From: Neolewinella agarilytica
GTDB taxonomy: Bacteria; Bacteroidota; Bacteroidia; Chitinophagales; Saprospiraceae
Direction: 5' to 3'
DNA: 64,000 nucleotides
Assembly (NCBI RefSeq): GCF_900110645.1
Contig: NZ_FOFB01000011.1
Coordinates: 62,001 to 126,000 of the forward strand
Positions within the stretch are counted from its first letter, which is position 1. Every line of letters begins with the position of its first letter. Under the pieces are notes generated by a model. The model saw only the letters and a program-made list of their open reading frames with translations. It was not told where the DNA came from and searched no databases. This document shows positions 1-8,467 of the stretch, piece after piece. The translations under genes were made by a program, and so were the position numbers.

Positions 1-141
1 TTGGTAGTTGTCGGTGGAGTGGATGACCTTATGATCATCGACGAAAAGGACGTGCTACTCGTCTACCCCCGTAACCGGGAACAGGAAATCAAAAAGCTAC
101 GTGGTTTAGCCGAACAGGAATTTGGGGCGGAATACGTATAG
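1..141 (+). CDS. C-terminal end of a mannose-1-phosphate guanylyltransferase-like protein (partial)
   Basis: The open frame runs from base 1 to a TAG at 139-141 and gives 46 residues with no start in the window. The segment GGVDDLMIIDEKDVLLVYPR resembles the end of the nucleotidyltransferase domain of GDP-mannose pyrophosphorylases, where a (V/G)xDDxxxVDxxDVLLV stretch follows the catalytic core, and the tail is charged. The family makes GDP-mannose from mannose-1-phosphate and GTP in the cytoplasm. The downstream manA and fcl genes act just before and after GDP-mannose, which supports the call. Only the tail is visible, so another sugar nucleotidyltransferase is possible. Confidence 0.6.
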   Translation: MVVVGGVDDLMIIDEKDVLLVYPRNREQEIKKLRGLAEQEFGAEYV

Positions 142-215
142 CTATCTCTGTCCTGAAATTCCCTTTCGCGAAATACACTTATTATCACTCATTTCTTTAA
201 GAGAATTCACATAAC

Positions 216-1544
216 ATGAAAATTGCAGTAATAGGAACGGGCTACGTTGGCCTGGTTTCCGGAACATGCTTTGCCGAAACCGGAAACTCTGTTCTTTGCG
301 TCGATATCGATGCGGCCAAAGTAGACAAGATGCGTAATGGCGAAGTCCCAATCTATGAGCCTGACCTCGACGTTCTTTTCGAGCGGAACCAACGACAGGG
401 GAGACTAAGTTTTACCACAGACTTACAGGAAGCGGTCGATATGGCTGAAATTATCTTTCTCGCCCTACCTACACCTCCGGGGGAAGACGGGCAGGCAGAC
501 CTTAAATACATTCTTGGAGTCGCCAGCCAGCTTTCTAAAATGATTAACCGCTATACGGTTATCGTGGATAAGAGTACTGTACCCGTAGGGACGGCAGAAA
601 AAGTCCGGGCAGTATTGGGTGAGCACCTTGATGAAACGCTCTTCGACGTAGTCTCAAATCCTGAGTTTCTTCGGGAAGGGGTGGCCGTTGATGATTTCCT
701 CAAGCCTGACCGAGTGGTTATTGGCGTAGACTCAAAACGAGCAGCAGATATGATGCAGCGCCTTTATGAACCCTTTGTCCGTTCAGGAAATCCAATTATT
801 ATCATGGATCTGCGCTCCGCCGAAATGACTAAATATGCCGCCAACTCTTATTTGGCCACTCGCATTTCTTTCATGAACGAAATAGCTAACCTTTGTGAGC
901 AGGTTGGTGCTGATGTAGATGCAGTTCGGAAAGGTATGGGCAGCGATACCCGGATCGGGAAACGTTTCCTCTTTCCAGGTGTAGGATATGGTGGTAGCTG
1001 TTTCCCTAAAGACGTACAGGCTTTGGCGCATACCTCTGACCAATATGGGTATTCGTTCAAAATCCTTGATGCAGTCATGGATGTCAATACCCGACAGCGG
1101 TTTCGGGTAGCAGATAAACTGGAAGCACATTTTGGAGATGAAATTGGCGGTAAAACCATTGCTCTTTGGGGATTAGCCTTCAAACCCAATACAGATGACA
1201 TCCGGGAAGCTCCTGCTTTGTACACGATAGACCGACTCCTGAAAGCTGGAACTAATGTCCGGGTTTTCGATCCAGAGGCAATGGGCAATGTCCGCAAAAT
1301 TTATGGAGACAAAATAACTTTTTGCGAAGATCAATATGAAGCAATCCGCAATGCTGATTGCCTGGCGATCATGACCGAATGGAGTATGTTTCGTACTCCT
1401 GATTTTAATCATATGAAGTCATTGTTAAAAGACCCCGTAGTTATTGATGGGCGAAACCTCTATGATGTGCAACGAATGCTGGAAAATGGCTTCCAATATG
1501 AAAGTATTGGACGAAAGCCAGTCGGTCGTAAAGCCATGGCTTAA
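216..1544 (+). CDS. ugd: UDP-glucose 6-dehydrogenase
   Basis: This is a 442-residue NAD-dependent enzyme that oxidises UDP-glucose to UDP-glucuronate, a precursor for exopolysaccharide and LPS sugars, in the cytoplasm. The N-terminal Rossmann motif GTGYVGLVSG (about residues 7-16) binds NAD. The catalytic cysteine lies in GYGGSCFPKD at residue 262, and the conserved FLREG segment is present near residue 150. Length is normal for the family. The ATG at 216 is the obvious start because the Rossmann strand begins at residue 2. It follows the nucleotidyltransferase tail by 74 bp and precedes manA by 44 bp, so a nucleotide-sugar operon is likely. Confidence 0.97.
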   Translation: MKIAVIGTGYVGLVSGTCFAETGNSVLCVDIDAAKVDKMRNGEVPIYEPDLDVLFERNQRQGRLSFTTDLQEAVDMAEIIFLALPTPPGEDGQADLKYILGVASQLSKMINRYTVIVDKSTVPVGTAEKVRAVLGEHLDETLFDVVSNPEFLREGVAVDDFLKPDRVVIGVDSKRAADMMQRLYEPFVRSGNPIIIMDLRSAEMTKYAANSYLATRISFMNEIANLCEQVGADVDAVRKGMGSDTRIGKRFLFPGVGYGGSCFPKDVQALAHTSDQYGYSFKILDAVMDVNTRQRFRVADKLEAHFGDEIGGKTIALWGLAFKPNTDDIREAPALYTIDRLLKAGTNVRVFDPEAMGNVRKIYGDKITFCEDQYEAIRNADCLAIMTEWSMFRTPDFNHMKSLLKDPVVIDGRNLYDVQRMLENGFQYESIGRKPVGRKAMA

Positions 1545-1588
1545 GCAGGTTTACTTGCGGAATATTACACCTATTTAAACTTAAAAAC

Positions 1589-2791
1589 ATGAGAAATACC
1601 TCCGCCACTTATCTTGAAGGCACTCTTCAGCACTACGACTGGGGGGGCTATGATTATCTGGCTACCTTGACCGGTAAGAAAATGCTCAAGGGAAAAACTA
1701 CTGCTGAACTCTGGTTGGGAGATCACCCCAGAGCCCCGGCCCGCGTTTTAGGACAAGAGCTAAGTTTACGTGATCTGATTAGGGCAAACCCTGTTAAAAG
1801 CCTGGGAGAGACCATAAGTCATCGATATGGTGATCGCCTGCCGTTTCTTTTCAAAGTGTTGGATGTTCGTGAAATGCTTTCTATTCAGGTGCACCCGAAC
1901 AAAGCCGCTGCGGAACGTGGTTTTGCCCGTGAAGAAGCCTGTGGACCTGAGCGGACGGCACCCAATCGTAATTACCGGGACGATAATCACAAACCAGAAC
2001 TTGGGGTGGCGCTCACCGATTTCTATCTGCTACATGGTTTTCGAGACGAAGAATGCATCGCCTGGACCCTCCAAAAAGTGCCCGGCTGGGAAGCACTGCA
2101 ACCCATACTTCGTAAAGGTGGAGTTCAGCAGTTATATGAGTTCGTCATGTCCGCCGAACAATCTGTAGTGGATCGGCTTCTGCAGCCTCTTATTGATAGC
2201 TTACCACCGTACGAGAAGACAAGTAAAGAGGATATCGCTCACTGGATACACAAAGCGGTAAAAAAGTATAGCCAGGAACAACACCATGACCGGGGCATTT
2301 TCAGTATTTGTTGGTTCAATATTGTACACTTACTCCCGGGGCAGGCTATCTATCAGGACGCTGGTGTCCCACACGCTTACTTAGAGGGTATATGCGTTGA
2401 AATCATGGCCAATAGTGATAATGTGCTGCGCTGTGGTTTGACTCCGAAATATATTGATGTGCCAGAACTATTGGCTCATATCTCTTTCTGTCCCGTCCGC
2501 CCAAAACTGTTAACGGCCTCAGAAACAGAAGAAGATTGGAGGATTTATCCTACTCCCGCACCAGACTTTCAACTTGCTGTTGCTACGCCCAGGGCAGGGA
2601 AAACGCTCTTGCTCGATACTCTTAGGGGGCCTAGTGTGCTGTTTTTGCTGGAAGGCTGCCTGATCGAAGAAGGGGAGGGCGTAAAACTAGACCTCTCTAA
2701 TCGTGCAGTATTTGTTCCTGCCGGTTCGACCATCCTCTTTCAAGTGAAGGAAAACACCAAGGTCTATAGAGCATCTCCGGGGAAATTATAA
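1589..2791 (+). CDS. manA: Mannose-6-phosphate isomerase, class I
   Basis: This 400-residue zinc enzyme interconverts fructose-6-phosphate and mannose-6-phosphate and so feeds GDP-mannose synthesis. Type I PMI zinc ligands are visible: Q and H in SIQVHPNK (about residue 93), E in HKPELG (about residue 134), and H in PHAYLEG (about residue 265). The N-terminal HYDWGG motif is typical of the family. It ends 18 bp before fcl, so co-transcription is likely. No phosphomannomutase gene is seen in the window; it must lie elsewhere. Confidence 0.95.
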   Translation: MRNTSATYLEGTLQHYDWGGYDYLATLTGKKMLKGKTTAELWLGDHPRAPARVLGQELSLRDLIRANPVKSLGETISHRYGDRLPFLFKVLDVREMLSIQVHPNKAAAERGFAREEACGPERTAPNRNYRDDNHKPELGVALTDFYLLHGFRDEECIAWTLQKVPGWEALQPILRKGGVQQLYEFVMSAEQSVVDRLLQPLIDSLPPYEKTSKEDIAHWIHKAVKKYSQEQHHDRGIFSICWFNIVHLLPGQAIYQDAGVPHAYLEGICVEIMANSDNVLRCGLTPKYIDVPELLAHISFCPVRPKLLTASETEEDWRIYPTPAPDFQLAVATPRAGKTLLLDTLRGPSVLFLLEGCLIEEGEGVKLDLSNRAVFVPAGSTILFQVKENTKVYRASPGKL

Positions 2792-2809
2792 ACGTACTCA
2801 AAAAGAACA

Positions 2810-3742
2810 ATGAATAAAAACGCTAAAATTTATGTTGCAGGCCATCGCGGCATGGTGGGGTCTGCCATCGTTAGAAATCTGGAAAAAAAGGGTTTTGAAA
2901 ATATCTTGTTCCGTAACAGCAAGCAACTTGACCTAAGAAATCAACAATCCGTCCAAAATTTTTTCTACGCCGAAAAACCAGAGTATGTTTTTTTGGCAGC
3001 CGCTAAGGTGGGAGGCATTCTGGCAAATAATTCTTACCGCGGAGAATTCCTTTACGATAACCTAATGATCGAAGCAAACGTAATCGAAGCGGCACGATTA
3101 ACTAAGGTGGGTAAATTAATGTTCCTCGGGTCTTCTTGTATCTATCCCAAATTGGCTCCGCAGCCACTTCTTGAAGAAAGTCTGCTTACCGGCCCTCTGG
3201 AACCAACCAATGAACCATATGCTATTGCCAAAATCACGGGCATTAAGCTTTGCGATGCCTACCGACACCAATATGGCTGTGATTTTATCTCAGTTATGCC
3301 AACCAATCTATATGGCCCAAACGACAACTATGATCTTAAAACCAGTCATGTTCTTCCAGCATTGATTCGAAAATTTCATGAGGCAAAAAAACGAGGCGAT
3401 AACGAGGTGGTAATATGGGGCACCGGTTCTCCACGGCGGGAATTTCTTCATGCTGATGACCTGGCTGATGCTTGTGTATACCTCATGAAGGAATTTAGTG
3501 ACTATGGGTTTGTCAATATCGGTACCGGAAAAGATATAAGCATTCTTGAACTCGCTCATCTCATTAAAGATGTCGTAGGATTTGAAGGAAGTATTACTCA
3601 TGATAGAAGTAAACCTGATGGCACTCCCCAAAAATTAATGGACGTCAGTAAGCTCCACGCCCATGGCTGGAGACATCAAATAGGCTTATCCCAGGGGGTC
3701 CAGGCAGTCTATAATGATTTGTCGGCTCAGGAATGGTTTTAA
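2810..3742 (+). CDS. fcl: GDP-L-fucose synthase
   Basis: This 310-residue SDR-type epimerase/reductase converts GDP-4-keto-6-deoxymannose to GDP-L-fucose using NADPH in the cytoplasm. The N-terminal dinucleotide motif [10 protein letters not shown] (about residues 11-20) is diagnostic. The catalytic triad is visible as SSCIYP (Ser) and YAIAK (Tyr and Lys, about residues 137-141). The family motif [13 protein letters not shown] is present. Its substrate needs GDP-mannose 4,6-dehydratase (gmd), which is not in the window and may lie upstream. It is the last gene of the sugar block; a hairpin follows at 3774-3816. Confidence 0.96.
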   Translation: MNKNAKIYVAGHRGMVGSAIVRNLEKKGFENILFRNSKQLDLRNQQSVQNFFYAEKPEYVFLAAAKVGGILANNSYRGEFLYDNLMIEANVIEAARLTKVGKLMFLGSSCIYPKLAPQPLLEESLLTGPLEPTNEPYAIAKITGIKLCDAYRHQYGCDFISVMPTNLYGPNDNYDLKTSHVLPALIRKFHEAKKRGDNEVVIWGTGSPRREFLHADDLADACVYLMKEFSDYGFVNIGTGKDISILELAHLIKDVVGFEGSITHDRSKPDGTPQKLMDVSKLHAHGWRHQIGLSQGVQAVYNDLSAQEWF

Positions 3743-3773
3743 GACCTCTGTGTTTGTAAGTGTGTTCCATTTT

Positions 3774-3816
3774 GACGGTATCATGCGCCACTTGAGAGGC
3801 TGGCATGGTACCGTCG
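3774..3816. terminator. Imperfect hairpin between convergent genes
   Basis: An ACGGTATCATG arm is answered by CATGGTACCGT downstream, with a short loop and one bulge, followed by a T-rich stretch. It sits between the convergent fcl and kinase-like genes and could stop transcription from both sides. The sequence shows the dyad; the terminator role is inferred. Confidence 0.5.
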
Positions 3817-3912
3817 TTTATTTTAGAGCTGATTGAAATTGAAGCGAAAGACACAATGACCTGACTAATAGCCGATTATCATGGTTGTATAAAGAGACGG
3901 TAAGATTCGGAC

Positions 3913-4971
3913 TCAATTTTTGAGTAAAAGCTCCGCTAGCTTTAACTGATTCCGCCCCCGCACCAGGTTGTGCTCTGGATACTTCGTTGTATAGTAAACA
4001 TCGCCCTCAAAGTAGTCGGTCAAAAAACGAACGGCCATCAGGTACGCCAGAAGGGCTCCGGAGCGCGGCAGATAGTGTAGCTCCGCCGGGTTCAGTAGGT
4101 CCCGGGTAACCGAGAGATAGCCTTCCGTGAAGGCCCGGTATTTCTCCCGGTCGACGTCCAGCAACTGTAGGTCCGCCTCGTCTTCCGCCACCGTGGCGGT
4201 GGCGGTGCGGATGCCGTCTCCGTAGTCGAAGTGAACGATGCCTGGCATAACGGTGTCCAGGTCGACAACCGCCCTTCCCCGACCGTCCGGCGTCAGAAGC
4301 ACGTTGTTGAATTTGGTGTCGTTATGGGTGACGCGGGTGGAGAGCTTACCGTTCTCCCAGGCCCGCTGGATGGCCGTTAGCCCATCCGCCAGTTCATACA
4401 CTCGCTTAATTTCGGACGGGCATTGGCGGACCCTTTCTGCCAGTTTCGGTACACTGGACTTTAGGGCACCCTCGAAGTTCCGCAGTCGGGAGACGACGTT
4501 GTGAAAGTCCGGTAATACGGGCGTGAGCTGCTTCGCATTGAAGTCGGAGAGGAAATTCAGGAAGTGGCCGTAGGAACGGGCGCCAGCGTAAGCTTGCTCC
4601 GCGGTTTCTACTACATCGTAGGAGACTAAGCCCTCCAGGAAATCATACATCCGCCAGTAACCACCCGTTTCATCCTGATGCCAGCGTTTACCGTTGTGGG
4701 CGGGGATCAGGCGAAGCGTCATTTGCTCTCCGGCCTCTCCATCCGCCGTAGCGATCCGTTTACGCAGATGATCGGTGACGCTCTCAATATTTGCGCTCAG
4801 AGCAGCCACGTCCGGAAAAACGTGGTGGTTGATGCGCTGAAGGAGGTAGCTGCTACTATTCGTCTTTACCAGGTAGGAAGTGTTGATGTGGCCAGAGCCG
4901 AAGGGAGTAATCTGTTGGATGTTGTAAACGGGCCGGAAGCCCGCAGCTATGCCAGTTAACGGTGTTGTCAT
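3913..4971 (-). CDS. APH-fold sugar kinase, similar to N-acetylhexosamine kinases
   Basis: This is a 352-residue protein of the aminoglycoside phosphotransferase/choline kinase fold. The Brenner motif THNDTKFNN (about residues 215-223) supplies the catalytic Asp and Asn. The metal-binding segment appears as VDLDT instead of the common DFD. The N-terminal glycine loop FGSGHINTSY fits ATP binding. Bacteroidota homologues with the HND..FNN signature are usually annotated as aminoglycoside phosphotransferase-family or N-acetylhexosamine 1-kinases. The ATG overlaps the stop of the upstream GH65-like gene (ATGA), which suggests translational coupling and a role in phosphorylating a sugar released by that system. 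The true substrate is unknown. Confidence 0.75.
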   Translation of the reverse strand: MTTPLTGIAAGFRPVYNIQQITPFGSGHINTSYLVKTNSSSYLLQRINHHVFPDVAALSANIESVTDHLRKRIATADGEAGEQMTLRLIPAHNGKRWHQDETGGYWRMYDFLEGLVSYDVVETAEQAYAGARSYGHFLNFLSDFNAKQLTPVLPDFHNVVSRLRNFEGALKSSVPKLAERVRQCPSEIKRVYELADGLTAIQRAWENGKLSTRVTHNDTKFNNVLLTPDGRGRAVVDLDTVMPGIVHFDYGDGIRTATATVAEDEADLQLLDVDREKYRAFTEGYLSVTRDLLNPAELHYLPRSGALLAYLMAVRFLTDYFEGDVYYTTKYPEHNLVRGRNQLKLAELLLKN

Positions 4972-5375
4972 TTTACGACGAAAGTTTTCTCCTCGGGGCT
5001 TACGCCGGTGACGGAAAGCTTATCTCCTACGTCGAAGGTCGTTACCAGTTCTGCCGTTCTCATGTTTAACTCCTGACGGAAGTTGCTGATGTTTTTAGGT
5101 CCAATGCGTGCACCATCCACGTCAAGATTCATGTTCAGGTGGTTGAACGTTTTAAGGATGTTAGAAACCCGCCCTCGCTGGTAGTTGTCGTATACCCCAT
5201 TAAGTACAACGTCCTGAATGCGCATGGGCTCCGGGCTGCTCACCAGACCCACCATCCCGTTAGCTACAGTGATGCCGTAGTAATGCTTGGGGTCTATATC
5301 GTCGGCCGTAGTCGTCCATTGAGCAAATAGGAAACAAGGCAACAATTCGAAAAAGAGGAAAAAGAATTTTTGCAT
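4968..5375 (-). pseudogene. Internally deleted glycoside hydrolase family 65-like gene
   Basis: The frame encodes 135 residues: a signal peptide (about residues 1-19, cleavage after FLFA) and then a segment typical of the N-terminal domain of GH65 enzymes (YYGITVANGMVGLVSSPEP, later VLNGVYDNYQRGRV). Family members are about 650-750 residues, so the catalytic (alpha/alpha)6 barrel is missing. The last 13 residues (VSPEEKTFVVK) do not continue the N-domain and may be the original C-terminus, because the stop still overlaps the kinase start in a native-looking ATGA. An in-frame internal deletion is the simplest explanation, though a small secreted domain protein cannot be excluded. Confidence 0.6.
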
Positions 5376-5833
5376 GATTGGTAGACTTAAACACGGCTAA
5401 TGTCCGAATAATCGAAAGTACAGACAAATTAAAATGATGGGGGCTTTACAGGGCGGGTACAATCAAATTGTCGCTGTAACCCTCTCTAACTCTCCAAAGG
5501 GGTGAACCAAAAGTGACAATCTTGTTTTCGCCCTGTAGGGCAATTACTGGAACAGGCACTTAAAATAACTCACTCAGTTTCCATTTCAGAAAATAGTCAC
5601 TTGATTCACATCCTTGTGTTAGCTTTTGCTGTAGCTACAAAGTAGTTGCGTAGATAGGCGAAATCTTAATTTTCTATGGAGTTTCAGATTGATTGCTTGC
5701 GACTTTAAGGTTTTCGACAGAAAAATACTGTTTGGGTTTGTAGTTTCACACACACACACACGTATATTGCAGGCATGAAATTAGATGGCCTATTTTATAA
5801 TATAGGTCATAAGAAAACTAAATCCTATTTTTG
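5376..5833. other. AT-rich non-coding gap upstream of the secreted-peptide island
   Basis: No convincing gene is visible. A 9-bp inverted repeat (TACAGGGCG at 5447-5455 and CGCCCTGTA at 5529-5537) and a CA dinucleotide run at 5747-5761 are present. Base composition drops towards AT compared with both sides, continuing into the next three small genes. Confidence 0.6.
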
Positions 5834-5986
5834 ATGAAGCGATATATTATAGCCTTATTAATATCAATCTTTTCTTTTCTCCCCATAATGGACGCTCAAA
5901 CCTCTAGGTGTCCTGCGGGTACAGTTGAAAAGCCAGCCTTATCTTATATCGACCAGTGTAACTGGGCAGGTGCACTCGTACTGTAA
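5834..5986 (+). CDS. Small secreted peptide, function unknown
   Basis: An ATG at 5834 opens a 50-residue frame ending at a TAA (5984-5986). It starts with MKR and a hydrophobic stretch ending in a plausible signal-peptidase site (PIMDAQ), then a tail of about 28 residues with two cysteines and one tryptophan. The box TATTTTTG directly abuts the ATG. The stop overlaps an ATG in the next frame (TAATG), which would couple it to the lipoprotein gene, although that gene's own lipoprotein start is at 6052. I do not recognise a family. It could also be the truncated head of a longer protein. Confidence 0.5.
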   Translation: MKRYIIALLISIFSFLPIMDAQTSRCPAGTVEKPALSYIDQCNWAGALVL

Positions 5987-6051
5987 TGTCTTTATTGCAC
6001 AGTCGTCTTGTTGTCTTCCATCAGGTCCTAGAGCACAAGACCAGTAGGTTA

Positions 6052-7206
6052 ATGAAAATTTTTAATCTCTTTGCCCTATCGCTGTTACTTGTTTATAGCT
6101 GCGACTCTGACGACCAGAATAAACAATATCATGCCCCGATAGAAATTGATTTTGCCATTACGGATTCAATCACTCTCCCACAACCAGAAAATGAATATTG
6201 GTACGGAGGGATGATAGAATCAGGGGAAGAAGTAGTGCATTATTTATTGTATGACAAGCCAAATGAAAAAGCATTTGAATTAGGAAGCTATAGTAATACA
6301 AAGGGCTACCGTCTGATCCGTCAAATGAAATTATTTGAGAATGGTTTGATGGGGAACAGGGTAAGCAGTTTTGGATTGCTTGGGGAAAAGTCTATTCTAC
6401 TGGTGACTGATGGTGGTGTACACTTGTATAACCTAGAAGGACAACTTGTAAGATCAGCTCGCGAAGAAGCTCCTTTAATAGACATGATGAACTCATCGGT
6501 TCATACAGTCATGGAGCAGGATTCATTAAATGGCTTTCTTGTTTCCCATCAAAATAGCGGAGAGGAGACATTAATGACAACTGACCCGGAGTTTTATCAA
6601 AAGCACAAGCTTTTTTCTTTCTACAAATATGAAGATTTAATGTATCAGAACCATGTGTTAGAGATAGATCCTGAAAGCAAGATGCGCTCAACTCAATCTC
6701 CGCGTGGATACTATAATTTTTCAAGTATTAATGCCAGTAATAAAAACGAGTTGTTAGTGGTATGTAACCCCGTACCTAGATATGCCCTTTACACATTAAT
6801 TGCGCCTTTTCAAATCAAAGAGGCTTATGATATCAATTTGCCTTGGTTTCAAGAAGAGGCGATTAATACACCAATGATCTATAGCCTATATACGACGAGT
6901 TCTTTTACGGGTGTTGCAATAGATGATCGATACCTGTATTTCTCTGTTAGGTCTGGTGTGCCACAAGATGAAATAAAGCAAGGGGTTAGTCCGGAGGATG
7001 GTTTTAAATTATTTGTAAAAAACAATAAAAACTATCTAGTTGTTCGAGAACGTTCCTCTGAGAAGTATTATCAGACAATCTTACCTGCGAAAGTAAATAG
7101 TTTAGTTACTTCTTTTCAAGACGGACGTTTGTTATTAACTCAAAACATTAATGAAGTAGAATCCAAGGAAGGAGTTACTCTTTATATTGCTAAAATTTAC
7201 CACTAA
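6052..7206 (+). CDS. DUF4221-like lipoprotein (probable beta-propeller)
   Basis: The frame is open from 5986, but the ATG at 6052 is preferred because it gives a clean lipoprotein signal: MKIFNLFALSLLLVYSC with the lipobox LVYS|C. The mature part of about 365 residues has alternating beta-strand-like segments and no catalytic motif that I recognise. Length, lipobox and the strand pattern after the Cys resemble Bacteroidota DUF4221 / six-bladed beta-propeller lipoproteins that neighbour NVEALA-type peptides. It lies between two tiny secreted-peptide genes, which fits that pairing. Codon use is more AT-rich than in neighbours, suggesting acquisition. The DUF assignment is tentative. Confidence 0.65.
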   Translation: MKIFNLFALSLLLVYSCDSDDQNKQYHAPIEIDFAITDSITLPQPENEYWYGGMIESGEEVVHYLLYDKPNEKAFELGSYSNTKGYRLIRQMKLFENGLMGNRVSSFGLLGEKSILLVTDGGVHLYNLEGQLVRSAREEAPLIDMMNSSVHTVMEQDSLNGFLVSHQNSGEETLMTTDPEFYQKHKLFSFYKYEDLMYQNHVLEIDPESKMRSTQSPRGYYNFSSINASNKNELLVVCNPVPRYALYTLIAPFQIKEAYDINLPWFQEEAINTPMIYSLYTTSSFTGVAIDDRYLYFSVRSGVPQDEIKQGVSPEDGFKLFVKNNKNYLVVRERSSEKYYQTILPAKVNSLVTSFQDGRLLLTQNINEVESKEGVTLYIAKIYH

Positions 7207-7217
7207 AATACTGCCTT

Positions 7218-7409
7218 GTGAAACGTATTGTTGTGTTTTCATTATTGTTCATGTTTGGGATTGCATTATATGCAGCCTGTCAAGCAGGCTTTTTAAGCCA
7301 GCGAGCATATGCAACGCTTGACTCTGATGGGAGAATTGTAACACATTGTGGATCTACTCCCTATAATGCCTATTGTTGTTGGCCAAAGGGGCCAGTTACG
7401 GAACAATAA
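7218..7409 (+). CDS. NVEALA-like small secreted cysteine-rich peptide
   Basis: The start is a GTG at 7218, 11 bp after the lipoprotein stop. The 63-residue product has MKR, a hydrophobic helix (IVVFSLLFMFGIALYAA), then a polar tail with a HCGS...YCCWPKG cysteine cluster. A short signal-like helix, an acidic junction (LDSDG) and a Cys-rich tail is the layout of NVEALA-family peptides that accompany DUF4221-type lipoproteins in Bacteroidota. No ATG alternative keeps the helix. The function of such peptides is not established. It ends 29 bp before the convergent ftcD stop. Confidence 0.6.
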   Translation: MKRIVVFSLLFMFGIALYAACQAGFLSQRAYATLDSDGRIVTHCGSTPYNAYCCWPKGPVTEQ

Positions 7410-7438
7410 TTTTGCAGGCTGGATAGCGTTCCGGCGAG

Positions 7439-8413
7439 CTACACCAACTCCTCCAACACCCGCTCCCGCCAGTCAAACGCCTCCAAATCTGATAAGCCGA
7501 GGACGGCAACGGCCGCCTCCAGCTCCCCCTCCCGGCTGCCGTCAAAACAAAAAGCCTTGCCAGCTTTGCGGAGATACTTTTCGGGGATGAGGCCAATGAG
7601 CTCCGAGCCCGTAACCCGGCCCCCCATACCCTCAGCCAGATTAACGGAGGTGAGGTAGACGCGGGCCAGGTCGGTTTTGTCGGCGTCAACGACGTTGCAG
7701 CTGATCTGGCAACGCCCAAACTCTTCAATGTGCCAGCCGATGGCTTTGAGACCGGGAAAGAGGCCGGGCGTTCCTTGGCGGCCACTACCGCGCAGCTTCG
7801 CCGCCAAAGCTTTTGCTGTGGCCAGCGACACCTCCGGCGCCAGATTGATGTTCCAGGCAATCAGGAAAGGGCGGGCACCGAGTACGGTTGCGCCGAAGCG
7901 CTCGTTAAGCGCCGGACCGTAGTCCGGTTGCCAGTCGGAGTCCTTTATTTTTTCGGGTAGTCCTTCATATTCGCCCCGGCGAATGTCCGCCAGGTTCTTG
8001 CGGTGAGGAGCAGACGCGGACGCTTCGTACAAATAAACGGGGATGCCCAGGCTTTGCCCCAAAAGCTCCCCCAGCACCTGCGTGCGCGCCACCAACTCCT
8101 CCATGCTGATCCCGGAGATGGGAACGAAAGGGCAAACGTCCACCGCCCCAATGCGCGGATGCTCGCCCTTATGGCGACGCATATCGATCCGCTCGGCCGC
8201 TACCTTATATATATGGTAGGCCGCTTCAAAAACGGCATCCGGGCTTCCTGCGAAGGTGAAAACGGTCCGGTGAGCCCCCTCCCCACTATCCTGATGCAAC
8301 AATTGGCAGCCATCAACCGCCTGAATCGCCGCCGCGAAGGCCGCCAGCGTGGCGGCATCCCGACCTTCGGAAACATTCACAATACATTCAACCAGCGGGG
8401 TGGGGTGGGGCAT
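7439..8413 (-). CDS. ftcD: Glutamate formimidoyltransferase
   Basis: This 324-residue enzyme transfers the formimino group from N-formiminoglutamate to tetrahydrofolate, the last step of one histidine-degradation route, in the cytoplasm. The N-terminal segment ECIVNVSEGRD is a family hallmark. HRTVFTFAG and RRHKGEHPRIGAVDVCPFVP match the substrate-binding core of the formiminotransferase domain. The cyclodeaminase domain is absent, as in monofunctional bacterial forms. No hut genes lie beside it. A TAGCTTTG box at 8451-8458 is a plausible promoter. The gene is divergent from the TPR lipoprotein at 8468. Confidence 0.93.
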   Translation of the reverse strand: MPHPTPLVECIVNVSEGRDAATLAAFAAAIQAVDGCQLLHQDSGEGAHRTVFTFAGSPDAVFEAAYHIYKVAAERIDMRRHKGEHPRIGAVDVCPFVPISGISMEELVARTQVLGELLGQSLGIPVYLYEASASAPHRKNLADIRRGEYEGLPEKIKDSDWQPDYGPALNERFGATVLGARPFLIAWNINLAPEVSLATAKALAAKLRGSGRQGTPGLFPGLKAIGWHIEEFGRCQISCNVVDADKTDLARVYLTSVNLAEGMGGRVTGSELIGLIPEKYLRKAGKAFCFDGSREGELEAAVAVLGLSDLEAFDWRERVLEELV

Positions 8414-8450
8414 AGTAACTTTGCGTTCGTCAGCGTTAATTCGTTGGCCA

Positions 8451-8458
8451 CAAAGCTA
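8451..8458 (-). promoter_or_regulatory. -7 box for ftcD
   Basis: On the minus strand the sequence reads TAGCTTTG, a perfect TAnnTTTG Bacteroidota -7 element, 37 nt before the ftcD start, in the gap shared with the divergent TPR gene. Confidence 0.5.
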
Positions 8459-8467
8459 TACTACTTT

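Noticed and set aside
8003..8467. N-terminal extension of the TPR lipoprotein
   Set aside because: It overlaps ftcD on the other strand and would bury the lipoprotein signal; the ATG at 8468 is far better.
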